A DNA stretch of 64,000 bases from an uncultured Chlorobiaceae bacterium (GTDB lineage: Bacteria > Bacteroidota > Chlorobiia > Chlorobiales > Chlorobiaceae). Below, piece by piece: positions 1 to 7,048 of this stretch. Numbering within the stretch: position 1 is the stretch's first letter; each line of letters starts with the position of its first letter. The translations under genes were made by a program, and so were the position numbers. A model generated the notes under the pieces. The model did not search any database and had not been told where the DNA came from. It saw nothing but the letters and a program-made list of their open reading frames with translations. The stretch covers positions 1 to 64,000 of the forward strand of contig CAIMPI010000034.1 of assembly GCA_903843305.1 (NCBI GenBank), read 5' to 3'.

Positions 1-198
1 CCTCTCGCATTCGTTCCAGACAAGGTTCAGGTTGTTGATGTAGCTCTCGTAACTCTCGTGAAAGCCGATCTGGTTCTCCGTCCCGTAGTCCTTGAGCTGC
101 CAGTAGGGTGGTGAGGTGACAACAAGATGCACCGACCTGTCAGCAAGGAGGTTCAGCTCTCGGCTGTCGCCGTGGATTATGGTGTGGTGGCTCTTCAA
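1..198 (-). CDS. DNA methyltransferase, beta class, N-terminal part (runs off left edge)
   Basis: The minus strand encodes the first 66 residues of a site-specific DNA methyltransferase, open at the window edge. The protein begins KSHHTIIHGDSRELNLL after a TTG start codon and then shows the catalytic motif IV as TSPPYW, followed by QLKDYGTENQIG. In N6-adenine/N4-cytosine methyltransferases of the beta class, motif IV comes first and the SAM-binding motif I comes near the C-terminus, so motif I should lie outside the window. A second, deleted copy starting at 1741 uses the same TTG, which supports this start. Whether this copy is intact cannot be judged from the part seen. It could belong to a restriction-modification system whose nuclease lies to the left. 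Confidence 0.75.
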   Translation of the reverse strand, partial: MKSHHTIIHGDSRELNLLADRSVHLVVTSPPYWQLKDYGTENQIGFHESYESYINNLNLVWNECER

Positions 199-227
199 GG
201 TGCTGTTGGGTGTTTGGGTTGTATTGT
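123..227. repeat. Direct repeat, methyltransferase 5' end (copy 1)
   Basis: About 105 bp here recur in the same orientation at about 1670-1774 with roughly nine mismatches. The repeat covers the start of both methyltransferase copies and about 30 bp upstream of the TTG start. It therefore includes the putative promoter-proximal region and not only the coding sequence. This indicates a duplication of the gene rather than convergent similarity. Confidence 0.8.
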
Positions 228-545
228 TGGTGGAGCGGTTTTGGATGCTTGAGTGAAGTATAGAGAATTTCTTTTGATTTACACTGAATGGGGGATGGGG
301 AAATAATCTGCCAAGCGTATAGTTTCCGGCCTCCTCTCATTCCATTCAATCAACCCGGAGGCAACCCGGAGGTTCAGTGCCTCCGGGTTGATTGAATGCA
401 CCAGCCGCTCATCGAAGGAGAGGTTCAGAGCAGAACGCTTGAACTCATGTACAGTTTTTGAACCTCTGCAAAATATACTTGAACAGTAAAGCCTGGTTCT
501 ATATATTCAATTGTGCAGAATAATGTCAACCCATAACGGTTAAGA
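199..545. other. Intergenic stretch between methyltransferase and toxin genes
   Basis: No credible coding sequence is seen in this stretch of about 350 bp. It holds the upstream end of the methyltransferase repeat and a 21-bp perfect inverted repeat at 343-398. An AT-rich section at about 465-545 should carry the promoter of the downstream toxin-antitoxin pair. Confidence 0.6.
343..398. repeat. Long hairpin repeat, copy 1
   Basis: Positions 343-363 and 378-398 are perfect reverse complements of 21 bp each, separated by a 14-nt loop. The loop itself repeats part of the arm (ACCCGGAGG). A related but less symmetrical copy lies at 2341-2380. The GC-rich core is CCTCCGGGTT. It could act as a bidirectional terminator, but there is no long T-run. 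Its recurrence points to a mobile or REP-like palindromic element. Confidence 0.75.
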
Positions 546-920
546 GTGCGGATTTTCAAAAACAGGTGGTTTGCCAAGTTCGCCAAGGATGAGGGCATCA
601 GTGATGAAAAGCTGTGCAAAGCAGTCAAGGATGCCGAAAATGGGTTAATCGATGCCGATTACGGCGGAGGAGTCATCAAGCAGAGGATTGCTCGACTTCA
701 TGAAGGGAAATCAGGCGGTTACAGGTCAATCATTTTTTACTCTCGAGGTGACAAGGCTTTTTTCGTTTATGGGTTTCCAAAAAATGCGCAGGATAACATA
801 ACCAAACCTGATGTCAAGGAGTATAAAGAACTTGCAAAAATTACCTTTGCCCTTTGCGACGAAAAGCTTGAAAAATTAATTCAGACAGGAGCCTTCAAGG
901 CTGTAACATGTTATGAGTAA
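546..920 (+). CDS. RelE/HigB-type toxin
   Basis: This 124-residue protein resembles the RelE-like toxin family formerly known as DUF1044 (PF06296). Family features are the opening RIFKNRWFAKFAKDEGI, the central GGGVIKQRIARLHEGKSGGYRSIIF and the later FVYGFPKNAQDNI. Members are usually mRNA interferases that act on the ribosome. The start is a GTG and no strong ribosome-binding site is seen. The stop overlaps the start of the following Xre-type antitoxin gene by 8 nt. The order is toxin first, as in higBA-like modules. It looks full length and is the only toxin of the three in this island without an obvious defect. Activity is inferred, not shown. Confidence 0.85.
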   Translation: MRIFKNRWFAKFAKDEGISDEKLCKAVKDAENGLIDADYGGGVIKQRIARLHEGKSGGYRSIIFYSRGDKAFFVYGFPKNAQDNITKPDVKEYKELAKITFALCDEKLEKLIQTGAFKAVTCYE

Positions 921-1236
921 AGCTACAACATATAAAAGCGATGCCCTTGCAGCGGTTCATGAAACAGCTTCAGACATGTTCGAGGCTGGCGTGATTGACA
1001 AACAGACAATGCGTCACTTCGACGAATCCTGCTTGACACCAATTCACCCATTCAGCGCCGAAGAGATCAAGGCATTGCGTGAACGTGAAGAGGTGAGCCA
1101 GAGAGTTTTTGCTCACTATCTAAACGTGACAAAGGAATCGGTCAGTCAATGGGAACGAGGACAAAAGAAACCTGCCGGAACAACCTTGAAACTTCTTTCT
1201 CTTGTAGAACGGAGAGGAATTAACGCTATTGCCTGA
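913..1236 (+). CDS. Xre/HigA-type antitoxin with HTH domain
   Basis: This 107-residue protein has a C-terminal helix-turn-helix of the Xre type (residues about 50-100), with LREREEVSQRVFAHYLNVTKESVSQWERGQKKP as its clearest part; the pattern is VSQ-x-QWERG-x-KKP. The N-terminal half is probably the toxin-neutralising and dimerisation segment. It overlaps the toxin gene by 8 nt and so is translationally coupled to it. By family precedent it neutralises the toxin and represses the shared promoter, which would lie in the AT-rich stretch before position 546. Confidence 0.87.
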   Translation: MSKATTYKSDALAAVHETASDMFEAGVIDKQTMRHFDESCLTPIHPFSAEEIKALREREEVSQRVFAHYLNVTKESVSQWERGQKKPAGTTLKLLSLVERRGINAIA

Positions 1237-1264
1237 GACTGCTGACAAGTATCCTCATGCACGA

Positions 1265-1741
1265 CTACGAGTACTGACTCAACAACGCGAACTCTTCGCG
1301 CTCTGCCTCGCTCTCCTTCTCAATCCTGGAGCCAAAGGTGAGTTTTCGGGGATCTGTTTTTTTGTCGAGCTTGTGGGGATCTTTGAACTGGTAGGGCAAC
1401 TGCTCAATGGCTGCGGCAACATCGCCCTTGACCGTGTCGTGCAGAAACTCGTACTCCGTGCCCATAAAATCGGGCTGCCGGGTGTTGAGCTTCTGTTTGG
1501 CAATCTCGATAAACTCCGGATTGATTTCGTACCCGACCGAGTTTCGCCCAAGATTCTTTGCGGCAAGTGAGGTTGTCCCGCTGCCCATGAAGGGATCGAG
1601 CACGGTATCGCCCCGGAAGGCGAACATTTTGATGAGCCGGTGCGGAAGCTCTTCGGGGAACATGGCAAGATGCACCGACCTGTCAGCGAGGAGGTTCATC
1701 TGTCGGCTGTCGCCGTGGATTATGCTGTGATGGCTCTTCAA
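1265..1741 (-). pseudogene. DNA methyltransferase with internal deletion
   Basis: This 158-codon frame begins exactly like the gene at the left edge (KSHHSIIHGDSRQMNLLADRSVHL after a TTG). It then jumps straight to MFPEELPHRLIKMFAFRGD and the SAM-binding motif I DPFMGSGTTSLAAKNLG. The whole catalytic TSPPYW motif and the target-recognition part are missing, although the frame is kept across the junction. A beta-class methyltransferase without motif IV should be inactive. It may still be translated and may still bind SAM. It sits between two toxin-antitoxin cassettes, in the same orientation as the left-edge copy. I call it a deletion derivative of a duplicated gene. Confidence 0.85.
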
Positions 1742-1774
1742 GGTGCTGTTGAGTGTCCGGGTTGTATTGTTGGA
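1670..1774. repeat. Direct repeat, methyltransferase 5' end (copy 2)
   Basis: This is the second copy of the approximately 105-bp repeat at 123-227, in the same orientation. It covers codons 1 to about 24 of the deleted methyltransferase and the upstream flank. Recombination between the two copies would delete about 1.5 kb, including the RelE-type cassette. Confidence 0.8.
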
Positions 1775-1866
1775 GTGAGCATTAAACCCAATATAATGCT
1801 CACTTCAACGCTCACGAGCATTGCATGAAGCATTGGATTCTGTTATGGATAGTCATCATTGTATAA

Positions 1867-1953
1867 TCACTCTTGCAGAGTATAAAGGTGCTTTGTATCA
1901 CGAGCACCGTGCAACACCCTGACAATCGCTATGATTTCTGGCATATCATCCCA
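1867..1953 (-). pseudogene. ParE-type toxin remnant (last residues only)
   Basis: Reading on from the end of the ParD antitoxin gene in another frame gives WDDMPEIIAIVRVLHGARD followed by TKHLYTLQE and a stop. VLRVLHGARD near the C-terminus is typical of ParE/RelE-superfamily toxins. Only about 28 residues are left; the other two thirds of a normal toxin of about 95 residues is absent. The remnant begins within the last codons of the antitoxin gene. This fits an internal deletion that fused the antitoxin end to the toxin end. Confidence 0.75.
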
Positions 1954-2212
1954 CTGTTTTGCCTGTGGTTTTTCTTTTTCGGGCAGCTCTCTTAATCTCG
2001 TCAGCATCCCAAACTGTGGCTGGTCCACTCTCTATTCCGGCACGGATATCTTGCCGTAACTGATCAAATCTTGCTTGGAGAAGAGAGTCCTGCTCTCCCA
2101 TAATGCGCAACGCTTCAAGAATAACCTCGCTTGCCGAGGCATAAAGTCCTGACTTCACTTTCTGCCGAACCATCTCTTCAAGGAGCGGGGTCAGATTAAC
2201 ATTCATCGGCAT
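1946..2212 (-). CDS. ParD-type antitoxin (orphaned)
   Basis: This 88-residue protein matches the ParD/CC2985 antitoxin family. It has an N-terminal ribbon-helix-helix region (MNVNLTPLLEEMVRQKVKSG), the phrase YASASEVILEALR and the toxin-binding tail with SGPATVWDADEIKRAAR. The length is normal for the family. Its partner toxin downstream is only a short remnant, so the antitoxin is orphaned. It may still repress its own promoter; a short inverted repeat (TGGCA, 5 nt, TGCCA) at about 2271-2285 is a possible operator. The C-terminal residues may have been altered by the deletion that removed most of parE. Confidence 0.85.
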   Translation of the reverse strand: MPMNVNLTPLLEEMVRQKVKSGLYASASEVILEALRIMGEQDSLLQARFDQLRQDIRAGIESGPATVWDADEIKRAARKRKTTGKTVG

Positions 2213-2340
2213 GGCTTCATTTTTGGGTTCTCAAGCTATCACGGATACCTCGCAATAACTCTGCTACTGGCAATTTATGCCAATTATTGACAAAAATCAA
2301 ATAACGTCAGACTCTTTTTACGCACCATTAACCGTTCAGG

Positions 2341-2380
2341 TACCCGGAGTATAACCCGGAAGTACAGTGCCTCCGGGTTG
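2341..2380. repeat. Hairpin repeat, copy 2 (degenerate)
   Basis: This is a second copy of the element at 352-390, with about five differences over 39 bp. It keeps the right arm (CAGTGCCTCCGGGTTG) exactly, while the left arm has diverged. Both copies lie beside toxin-antitoxin genes in the same accessory island. Confidence 0.7.
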
Positions 2381-2406
2381 TTGTCTTGCTCGGCCTCTGC
2401 GCCAGG

Positions 2407-2424
2407 AAAATTAATTCAGACAGG
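2407..2424. repeat. Scrap of a RelE-type toxin 3' end
   Basis: Eighteen bases here are identical to positions 872-889 inside the RelE-type toxin gene, where they encode KLIQTG. Read in that frame the scrap gives GKLIQTGNC and then a stop. The weakly matching sequence just before it suggests the decayed end of a second toxin gene of this family. An 18-bp match could be chance, so the call is tentative. Confidence 0.4.
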
Positions 2425-2490
2425 TAACTGCTAAAGTATCTTCATCCCCCTTCTTTTTTGAATCTTTTGGTACCCGAATTTGATACATCT

Positions 2491-2506
2491 CTTGGTAGAT
2501 ACCAAG
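2491..2506. promoter_or_regulatory. Candidate VapB operator palindrome
   Basis: A perfect inverted repeat CTTGGTA-GA-TACCAAG lies about 45 bp upstream of the vapB start. VapBC complexes usually repress their own promoter by binding palindromes close to the start site. A partly matching half-site (AATCTTTTGGTA) precedes it at 2461-2472. Function is inferred from position and symmetry. Confidence 0.5.
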
Positions 2507-2551
2507 ATTATATTTAGCTTGCTGAAAGCTTTTTATCAAGAGGGATTACCT

Positions 2552-2812
2552 ATGCCTGTTACTGCAAAGATTTTTATGTCAGGACGAAGTCAAGCCGTCC
2601 GATTACCGAAGGAGTTTCGTTTTGAGGGAAAAGAGGTCTTTATCCGTCGTGATGCAATTTCCGGCGATATCATTTTGTCACACCATCCCGATTCATGGTT
2701 AGGGCTGTTTGAGCTTGATACAACAACTGCAGTGCCTGCAGATTTTATGCAGGCTGACGATCGAACGCAACCAGAGCAATTGCGAGATCCTTTTGAGGGG
2801 TGGACAGAATGA
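2552..2812 (+). CDS. vapB: VapB-type antitoxin
   Basis: The protein of 86 residues opens [20 protein letters not shown] and continues [14 protein letters not shown], the AbrB-like DNA-binding fold typical of VapB antitoxins. The C-terminal tail ([15 protein letters not shown]) is the usual toxin-binding arm. I chose the ATG at 2552 because AAGAGGG precedes it at good spacing. A longer frame from 2480 would run through the operator palindrome. The stop overlaps the start of vapC by 4 nt, the standard coupling for this operon. The antitoxin looks intact, while its toxin partner is interrupted. Confidence 0.88.
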   Translation: MPVTAKIFMSGRSQAVRLPKEFRFEGKEVFIRRDAISGDIILSHHPDSWLGLFELDTTTAVPADFMQADDRTQPEQLRDPFEGWTE

Positions 2813-3222
2813 GCCTCTACATGCTGGATACGAATATTGCCAGTCATATTATCAAAGGTGACATTCCTCTTGTTCGTGAGAGGCTTGTTGCTGTACCAAT
2901 ACAACGTGTTGTGGTGTAATCGGTTACACAGGCTGAATTACTCTATGGCTTGGCAAAACGCGCCTATCCAAAGGGTCTTACAGCCCGGGTCCATGAGTTT
3001 TTGATCCGGGTAAAAATATTAGCTTGGGATAAAGAGGTTGCCGTCTTCTATGGTGATCTTCGAGCCAAGTGCGAAACCACAGGTGTGACGCTCTCACCAC
3101 TTGACCTTATGATTGCGGCTCATGCTCAGGCAGTCAATGCCGTTCTTGTCACGGGAGATAAAGCGTTTACCAGAGTCCCTGAACGGTTAATTATAGAAAA
3201 TTGGACACTGTCACCAGACTGA
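2809..3222 (+). pseudogene. vapC: VapC-type PIN toxin with in-frame stop
   Basis: The frame starts [18 protein letters not shown], contains [12 protein letters not shown] and ends near [11 protein letters not shown], so the conserved acidic residues of the PIN-domain ribonuclease family are all recognisable. Codon 37 (2917-2919) is TAA, between VVV and [10 protein letters not shown], where family members have a hydrophobic residue. The total length of 137 codons is normal for VapC. The simplest reading is a nonsense mutation that inactivates the toxin. A restart at the TTG at 2950 would lack the first catalytic aspartate. Readthrough or a sequencing error remains possible. Confidence 0.85.
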
Positions 3223-3254
3223 TCATCATCTGGTACAATGCTTTGGATCGTCGC

Positions 3255-3287
3255 CCTCTCGCATTCGTTCCAGACAAGGTTCGGGTT
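3255..3287 (-). pseudogene. Third methyltransferase scrap
   Basis: Positions 3255-3282 are identical over 28 bp to positions 1-28. They encode the same peptide, NLVWNECER, as the left-edge methyltransferase on the same strand. No other part of the gene is recognisable around it. This scrap marks the right-hand limit of the rearranged island, just before the biotin operon. Confidence 0.7.
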
Positions 3288-3335
3288 TGGGGGCAGAGGA
3301 AAATGATCATTCACACAACCCTGAAGTGGTCAACT

Positions 3336-3352
3336 CATCATTGCAAATGATG
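3336..3352 (-). terminator. Hairpin after the biotin operon
   Basis: CATCATT-GCA-AATGATG is a perfect 7-bp hairpin with a 3-nt loop, starting 10 nt past the stop of the acyl-CoA ligase gene. No T-run follows on the minus strand. It may be a weak terminator or 3'-end stabiliser rather than a canonical intrinsic terminator. Confidence 0.3.
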
Positions 3353-3362
3353 CGGGTGTATA

Positions 3363-5054
3363 TTATGCTTTTTCCGCCTCGCAATGCACTTCCACCAGTT
3401 TGCGGCGCAGTACTTTACCTATGGTTGATTTCGGTAGTGCTGTGGTAAATTCAACATGTTTCGGCACTTTGTAGGCTGCCAGATCCTTGCGGCAGTATTC
3501 ACGCAGTTCATCAACCGTAAGCTCATGACCGGGACGAAGAACAACCCATGCTTTGACTGCTTCGCCCTGATAGGAGTCGGGAACTCCGGCTACGCCCACT
3601 TCGAGGACTGCGGGATGTACGGCTATGGCCTCTTCAACATCGCGGGGCCAGACCTGAAAGCCACCTGGTTTGATAACATCTTTTTTGCGATCGACAATAA
3701 AAAGATAGCCATCTTCATCAAGGTAGCCAAGATCACCGGTATAGAGCCATCCGTCACGGAGAACAAGGGCGGTTTCCATCGGGTTCTGCCAGTACTCTTT
3801 CATGATCTGGGGAGCCCGCATGACAATTTCTCCAACTTCCTGGCCAACAAGATCGTAAAGGCCTGTTTCCGGGTCAACGATCCGTACTTCAACATCGGGC
3901 ACAGGAATGCCAACCGATCCATGCTTGTAAGTACCTAAAATTGGTGTAAATACAGAGGCAAGCGCTGATTCGGTCAGACTGTAGGCGTCAATTATCCGTC
4001 CTCCTGTCAGTTCTTCAAAACGTCTTTTGGTTTCAAGCATGAGCGGTGCGGCACCTGAAACACTAAGTTTAAGCGATTTCAGAATTGAAGTATCACGCTT
4101 GACTTTTGGGTGGTTGATCAAAGCCGTAAAGAGGGTCGGGACACCGGGCAGCACGGCTGGCTTCAGGGTCTTAATGGTATGCAGCAAGTCGTCAAGATCC
4201 CTTGGGTTTGGCACCAGTACGAGCGGATAACGCTCAATCAACGCGGCTGCCATAATCCCAACCTGTGCATAGACATGGAAGAGAGGCATGTTGAGCAAAA
4301 TAACATCTTTGCCTTTTTCAAGAATAACGCTGAACCAGCTTGCAATCTGCATTCCGGTCATCACCATGCCTTGATGAGAAATCACAACACATTTTGGGTT
4401 TCCGGTGGTACCACCGGAAAAGAGAAAAATGGCCGGGTCGTCATGGCTGACAGGTACCGCCCGAAATGTCACCCCTGCATTAGCGGCAAGAAGATCACTC
4501 AGCCAGTGGTCTCCACGCTGCAATTTGACCCGATGACCATCCTTTTTTTCTTTCAGCAGGGTAAACAGGAGGGTGTTAAGTGGTGAAAGGTACTCTTTGA
4601 TCGAAGTAGCAATTACCCTTTTAAGGCGCGAAACGGTTTGAACTGCCTTTATTTTTTCATAGAAAGGCGTTAAGACAATGACCGTCTCAGCGCCACATTC
4701 ATTAAGGGCATGCTCAAGCTCGAGGATGGTGTAGAGAGGATTCATGGGTACCGCAATAGCTCCAGCTTTCCAGATTCCCAACTCGCCAATGATTATCTGC
4801 GGTGCATTGGGCATAATCAGGGCGACCCTGTCACCAATTCCAAGACCAAGCGACAGGAGCGCCCCGGCCAGCGCATCGCTTTGCTGCTCAAGTTCCTGGT
4901 AGGAGAGCGACATACCCTTGAAGAACATTGCGGAATGTTTGGGCTGCTCCTTTGCACTTCTGCGTACCACGTCGACAAGGGTCTCTTCCGGGTACGGGTG
5001 AAGTGTGGGGGGAACTCCCTTGTCGTAATGGTGAATCCAGGGTTTGCTTCTCAT
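3363..5054 (-). CDS. Acyl-CoA ligase (AMP-forming, FadD-like)
   Basis: This 563-residue protein belongs to the adenylate-forming superfamily, which activates a carboxylic acid to acyl-AMP and then to the CoA thioester. The phosphate-binding loop is FLFSGGTTGNPK at residues 210-221. The adenylation hinge region reads DRKKDVIKPGGFQVWPRDVEEAI, and the C-terminal catalytic lysine lies in LPKSTIGK. Overall it resembles long-chain fatty acid CoA ligases. I chose the ATG at 5054, 17 nt after the bioA stop, over an upstream frame that would run into bioA. It is the last gene of the biotin operon. The substrate is unknown: it may act on general fatty acids or on a pimelate-type acid, which its position invites but does not prove. 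Confidence 0.88.
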   Translation of the reverse strand: MRSKPWIHHYDKGVPPTLHPYPEETLVDVVRRSAKEQPKHSAMFFKGMSLSYQELEQQSDALAGALLSLGLGIGDRVALIMPNAPQIIIGELGIWKAGAIAVPMNPLYTILELEHALNECGAETVIVLTPFYEKIKAVQTVSRLKRVIATSIKEYLSPLNTLLFTLLKEKKDGHRVKLQRGDHWLSDLLAANAGVTFRAVPVSHDDPAIFLFSGGTTGNPKCVVISHQGMVMTGMQIASWFSVILEKGKDVILLNMPLFHVYAQVGIMAAALIERYPLVLVPNPRDLDDLLHTIKTLKPAVLPGVPTLFTALINHPKVKRDTSILKSLKLSVSGAAPLMLETKRRFEELTGGRIIDAYSLTESALASVFTPILGTYKHGSVGIPVPDVEVRIVDPETGLYDLVGQEVGEIVMRAPQIMKEYWQNPMETALVLRDGWLYTGDLGYLDEDGYLFIVDRKKDVIKPGGFQVWPRDVEEAIAVHPAVLEVGVAGVPDSYQGEAVKAWVVLRPGHELTVDELREYCRKDLAAYKVPKHVEFTTALPKSTIGKVLRRKLVEVHCEAEKA

Positions 5055-5071
5055 GGTGTTATTGAAAAAAT

Positions 5072-6358
5072 TTACGGTATTGATTGTACAACGTCGCACA
5101 CTGCAGCAGTTAGTATATGGAGCTCGTTGTCGGTCATGATAAAGGGAGGCATAAGATAAACAAGTCGACCGAAAGGACGAACCCAGACTCCCTTATCGAC
5201 AAATTGTTTCTGGATAATTGCCATAACAACCGGATTCTGGAGTTCAACCACTCCTATAGCGCCAAGTACACGAACATCTGCAACATGGCTGAACGCCCGA
5301 CAGGGCTCAAGTCCCTGACGAAGTCCGGCTTCAAGGCGAAGTACTGAGGACTGCCAGTCATAGCTCTCAAGGAGACGAATGCTTGCAGATGCAACCGCAC
5401 AGGCGAGAGGGTTTGCCATAAAGGTCGGCCCATGCATGAAGAGAGCGGGATTTCCTGAACAGATCGATGTAGCCACGCGGTCGGTTGTCAGTGTCGCAGC
5501 AAGAGTCATGTAGCCGCCGGTAAGCGCTTTTCCCACACACATAATATCAGGAATAACATCGGCATGTTCTAAAGCAAACATTTTTCCTGTGCGTCCAAAG
5601 CCAGTGGCGATTTCATCGAAAATCAGCAGCACATCATAGTTATTACACAACTCCCGAAGACGACGGAGATAATGCTGCGAATAAAAGCGCATTCCTCCCG
5701 CTCCCTGAACCACTGGTTCAATAATCACCGCCGCAATGTCGGTGTGATGACGTTCAAGTTTCAGGTGCAGATCGGCCATATCCTCTTCCATGCAGGGTTC
5801 ATGAAACCGGCATACTGGCGCTTCAGCAAAAAACTGCTCTTGTATTGTCCCTTTGAAAAGGGAGTGCATACCTGTTACCGGATCACAAACTGACATGGCT
5901 GCAAAGGTATCGCCATGATAACCTGAACAGACCGTCAGCATCCTGTTTTTAGACGATTTACCCAAAGCGGCCCAGTACTGAATGGCCATTTTGATAGCCA
6001 CTTCAACAGCAACTGAACCTGAATCGCTGAAAAAAACTTTCTGAAGCGGCTCAGGGGTTAATGCTACCAACTGTTGTGCAAGCGTTATGGCTGGCTTATG
6101 GGTAAGGCCCCCGAACATGACATGGCTCATCTGCTGAAGCTGGGAGATCACCGCAGCGTTAAGCACAGGATGGTTGTAGCCGTGAATGGCCGCCCACCAG
6201 GAAGACATACCATCAATAAGGCGCCGACCATCCTCAAGCTCAAGAAAGACGTCGTAAGCCCGCACAACCGGATAGACCGGCAGGGGGTTCGTCACAGAGG
6301 TGTATGGATGCCAGAGATGATGACGGTCGAAATTGAGATCAATGGAGGTGGTCGGCAT
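5072..6358 (-). CDS. bioA: Adenosylmethionine-8-amino-7-oxononanoate aminotransferase
   Basis: BioA converts 7-keto-8-aminopelargonate to 7,8-diaminopelargonate using S-adenosylmethionine as amino donor and pyridoxal phosphate as cofactor. The 428-residue length is normal. Family features visible are HLWHPYTS near the N-terminus, [16 protein letters not shown], the cofactor region [12 protein letters not shown], and the Schiff-base lysine in [10 protein letters not shown]. It lies 15 nt downstream of bioD and 17 nt upstream of the acyl-CoA ligase, on one apparent transcript with the other biotin genes. Confidence 0.96.
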   Translation of the reverse strand: MPTTSIDLNFDRHHLWHPYTSVTNPLPVYPVVRAYDVFLELEDGRRLIDGMSSWWAAIHGYNHPVLNAAVISQLQQMSHVMFGGLTHKPAITLAQQLVALTPEPLQKVFFSDSGSVAVEVAIKMAIQYWAALGKSSKNRMLTVCSGYHGDTFAAMSVCDPVTGMHSLFKGTIQEQFFAEAPVCRFHEPCMEEDMADLHLKLERHHTDIAAVIIEPVVQGAGGMRFYSQHYLRRLRELCNNYDVLLIFDEIATGFGRTGKMFALEHADVIPDIMCVGKALTGGYMTLAATLTTDRVATSICSGNPALFMHGPTFMANPLACAVASASIRLLESYDWQSSVLRLEAGLRQGLEPCRAFSHVADVRVLGAIGVVELQNPVVMAIIQKQFVDKGVWVRPFGRLVYLMPPFIMTDNELHILTAAVCDVVQSIP

Positions 6359-6373
6359 ACCGTTAGTATCTAT

Positions 6374-7048
6374 TTATAAAGAGAGACGTGAAATTGCGTC
6401 CACATCAAGCTCTCCTTCACAAAGGTTGATCACCGGGGCGGAAAATCCTGCCTTTTTCAGGTAATGGATGATTACCTCACGGGTGTCGTCAGCAATGAGT
6501 GTGTCAATATTTTGAAAACAGTTGTAGATAACTCCCCTGATAGGTATTCCTCTTTTCACACAGGCTTCAATAGAGAGCAGCGTCTGGTTTATACTTCCAA
6601 GACGGGGAGTGGTTACCAGCAAAAGCCCGTATCCTGTACCTTGAACATAGTCGGCAAAAAGCAGATCAGGAGCAAGAGGAACCAGTAACCCGCCGACACC
6701 TTCCAGAAGCACCAGTTCGTAGCTTTTCTGCAGAAAAAGGGTTGCCCGACGAATGTGCATGAGATCGACCTCAACGCCCTCCATACGGGCTGAAAGGTGT
6801 GGTGATGCCGGATAACGAAAGAGGTAAGGGCAGGTGAGTCCCTCCCTGTCGGCATCCTGCAACCCGATACCCATCAGCCGACGGTGTTCCAGAATATCTT
6901 CTGCAATCCCTTCGCAACCGGTCTGGACAATTTTTTGGGTAATAACCTTTTTCCCTTGCTGGCGAAGGGCCCTGCCAAGCATACCGGTTACAAAGGTTTT
7001 TCCAATGCCTGTATCAATTCCAGCTATAACGATAACAGATCCTTTCAT
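6374..7048 (-). CDS. bioD: Dethiobiotin synthetase
   Basis: BioD closes the ureido ring of dethiobiotin from diaminopelargonate, CO2 and ATP. The P-loop is GIDTGIGKT at residues 10-18, followed by the expected TQKIVQTGCE lysine region and LLEGVGGLLVPL. The 224-residue length fits the family. The start overlaps the bioC stop by 4 nt (ATGA), so translation is probably coupled. It is the sixth gene of the operon. Confidence 0.96.
   Translation of the reverse strand: MKGSVIVIAGIDTGIGKTFVTGMLGRALRQQGKKVITQKIVQTGCEGIAEDILEHRRLMGIGLQDADREGLTCPYLFRYPASPHLSARMEGVEVDLMHIRRATLFLQKSYELVLLEGVGGLLVPLAPDLLFADYVQGTGYGLLLVTTPRLGSINQTLLSIEACVKRGIPIRGVIYNCFQNIDTLIADDTREVIIHYLKKAGFSAPVINLCEGELDVDAISRLSL

Larger units (their letters stand above)
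2213..2551. other. Intergenic stretch between parD and vapB
   Basis: No intact gene is seen here. The stretch contains a possible parD operator at 2271-2285, the second hairpin-repeat copy at 2341-2380, and a scrap matching the 3' end of the RelE-type toxin at 2407-2424. A perfect palindrome upstream of vapB lies at 2491-2506. The mixture of scraps fits a region that has been repeatedly rearranged. Confidence 0.6.

Noticed and set aside
465..540. Imperfect palindrome before the RelE-type cassette as operator
   Set aside because: The CTGCA arms match only at the ends and the interior is poorly symmetrical; support is too weak for a feature.
1229..1570. Plus-strand frame of 113 codons next to the Xre antitoxin
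   Set aside because: It is antisense to the deleted methyltransferase and only follows its codon bias.
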